From NCBI RefSeq assembly GCF_040712075.1, contig NZ_JBFCVL010000009.1, forward strand, positions 124,001 to 188,000: 64,000 bases of DNA, in the 5' to 3' direction. Of the stretch, positions 63,166-64,000 are shown one piece after another (the first letter of the stretch is position 1; every line of letters starts with the position of its first letter). A program made the position numbers and the translations under genes. This DNA is from Fodinicurvata sp. EGI_FJ10296. Its GTDB lineage: Bacteria; Pseudomonadota; Alphaproteobacteria; DSM-16000; Inquilinaceae. A model generated the notes under the pieces. It saw nothing but the letters and a program-made list of their open reading frames with translations, did not search any database and was not told the DNA's origin.

Positions 63166-64000
63166 TCAACCCCGAAAGGGGAAATTATCATCCGTCGGCT
63201 GCCAGAATGCCGTAACAAGATTATGTTCAAGCAGATGCTCGGCCGTCATGTCTTCCGGCCGCAGGACGGCGGGCTGCAGATGCGACGGCAGGCCTGCTTT
63301 CCAGTCATGGTCGGCGACGGCAAGTTTGGCGGCGTCGGCGGCGGACACGAACCTGAATCGTAACCCGTCGCCCGGTCCCAACTGCGCAAGGCGCGGCAGA
63401 TCGGCCGAGACGACGGTGGCGATCTTGGGAAACCCTCCCGTCGTCTGGCGGTCGGCCAGAAGGATGATGGGCGTCCCGGCGCCAGGCACCTGAACGCTGC
63501 CGGTCGCGATCGCGTCCGATACGATGTTGTAGCCGTCGGCATGCGCAAGCGTCGGGCCGGTCAGCCGATAGCCCATTCGATCGGCGTCTTTCGAGATGAC
63601 GTAGACCGACCGCGTGAAGGTTTCGATCGCTTCCGGTGTGAAATGATCGTCCTGCGGTCCGGCCAGGACCCGGATCACGGTTGCAGGGCCGTCGCTGGTT
63701 ATTTCGCCCATGGCGTCGGTTGCCGTTTCCGGCGCCGCGACCGGCCTGCCGCCGATCCACGCATCGTCTGGAAACAGGCTGTCCGGACCGTCCGGCGGCG
63801 CGGCGCCGGAAACATCAAGGATATCGCCGGGCGCCAGTGCCCGACCGTCCAGGCCGCCGAAACCGGCCCGTAAATGCGTTGAATAGCTGCCCATGACCGG
63901 TGTCAGGCAGAACCGGCCGGCGACGGCAATGTAGCCGCGCTGCCCCTCGGACCGGGGCCCCGCCCGCAGCCGGTCGCCGGGCGCGAGGGTGAAACTGCGG
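63166..64000 (-). CDS. pxpC: 5-oxoprolinase subunit C / biotin-dependent carboxyltransferase-like (AHS2), partial
   Basis: The last 277 codons of a gene that runs past the right edge. The in-window part has RGYIAVAGRFCLTPVMGSYSTHLRAGFGGLDGRALAPGDIL, then RVLAGPQDDHFTPEAIETFTRSVYVISKDADRMGYRLTGP, VSDAIATGSVQVPGAGTPIILLADRQTTGGFPKIATVVSADLPRLAQ, all typical of KipA/PxpC and the AHS2 part of urea amidolyase. It forms a complex with PxpB and PxpA to open 5-oxoproline; those genes would lie beyond the window. The stop is at 63166. Confidence 0.9.
   Translation of the reverse strand, partial: RSFTLAPGDRLRAGPRSEGQRGYIAVAGRFCLTPVMGSYSTHLRAGFGGLDGRALAPGDILDVSGAAPPDGPDSLFPDDAWIGGRPVAAPETATDAMGEITSDGPATVIRVLAGPQDDHFTPEAIETFTRSVYVISKDADRMGYRLTGPTLAHADGYNIVSDAIATGSVQVPGAGTPIILLADRQTTGGFPKIATVVSADLPRLAQLGPGDGLRFRFVSAADAAKLAVADHDWKAGLPSHLQPAVLRPEDMTAEHLLEHNLVTAFWQPTDDNFPFRG

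Noticed and set aside
1-64000. tRNA, rRNA, riboswitch or prophage features
   Set aside because: Reading the gaps on both strands gave no cloverleaf, no rRNA text, no known riboswitch core and no integrase or transposase motifs. A covariance-model scan would be needed for certainty.

Overview
The window is a GC-rich stretch of chromosome that looks alphaproteobacterial, and the gene content (DUF1127 and DUF3126 proteins, hpnCDE squalene genes, pdxH, fabI and aroC close together, xseB-ispA-dxs-tlyA) fits Rhodospirillales-type bacteria best. I saw no rRNA, tRNA, CRISPR array, insertion sequence or integrase. Both ends cut a gene: an RND efflux adaptor at the left edge and pxpC at the right edge.

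Positions 1-9168 hold an efflux adaptor with its TetR repressor, a 3-hydroxyisobutyrate-dehydrogenase-like enzyme, a DUF1127 protein, a thiamine-diphosphate enzyme, a GlxA-type AraC regulator, a DUF4242 protein, the lysine-catabolic pair davA-davB and a BadF-type sugar kinase. Positions 9285-14440 carry a two-gene exported unit next to an AT-rich stretch: an M15 peptidase and an unrecognised 1421-residue protein with DVTVGNNTGT repeats. Positions 14707-19277 are a muropeptide-recycling cluster (namZ, murQ, an AmpH/AmiE-like serine hydrolase, anmK); the BadF kinase beyond the exported unit may belong to it.

Positions 19523-27388 hold a choline-binding protein (choX) flanked by an orphan hypothetical gene and a class 3 lipase, then betB, an ALDH7-type dehydrogenase, a small winged-helix regulator coupled to a 45-residue membrane protein, and a secreted Cache-like protein. 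Positions 27563-32313 contain an FAD amine oxidase with an unknown partner gene, a PQQ-type aldose dehydrogenase and an SDR enzyme. Positions 32435-35866 form a stress-type group (unknown 130-residue protein, UspA tandem protein, APH-AAA kinase fusion, DUF3126), with a perfect FNR/FixK-like palindrome in front of uspA.

Positions 36158-53666 are mostly housekeeping: HRDC protein, pdxH, a glycine-zipper lipoprotein, a CbpA-like DnaJ, YihY, fabI, aroC, a FolD homologue that lacks the catalytic lysine, an AhpD-like protein, sppA, then on the other strand xseB-ispA-dxs-tlyA-yugP, a histone-deacetylase-like hydrolase and a TusA-like protein, with an ArsR regulator and DUF423 converging on each other. 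Positions 53816-64000 hold carbonic anhydrase, a chemoreceptor, a PAS_5-like protein, a DUF442 phosphatase, a stand-alone Lrp/AsnC sensor domain, hpnC-hpnD-hpnE (using the farnesyl diphosphate made by ispA), an SPFH protein and pxpC.

The most promising leads are the giant exported protein unit, the Lys-to-Gln FolD, the FNR/FixK-like site before uspA, the apparently cytoplasmic NamZ recycling cluster, the amine oxidase with an unknown partner, and repeated short in-phase tandem duplications (mostly 15 bp, three copies) at unrelated loci.
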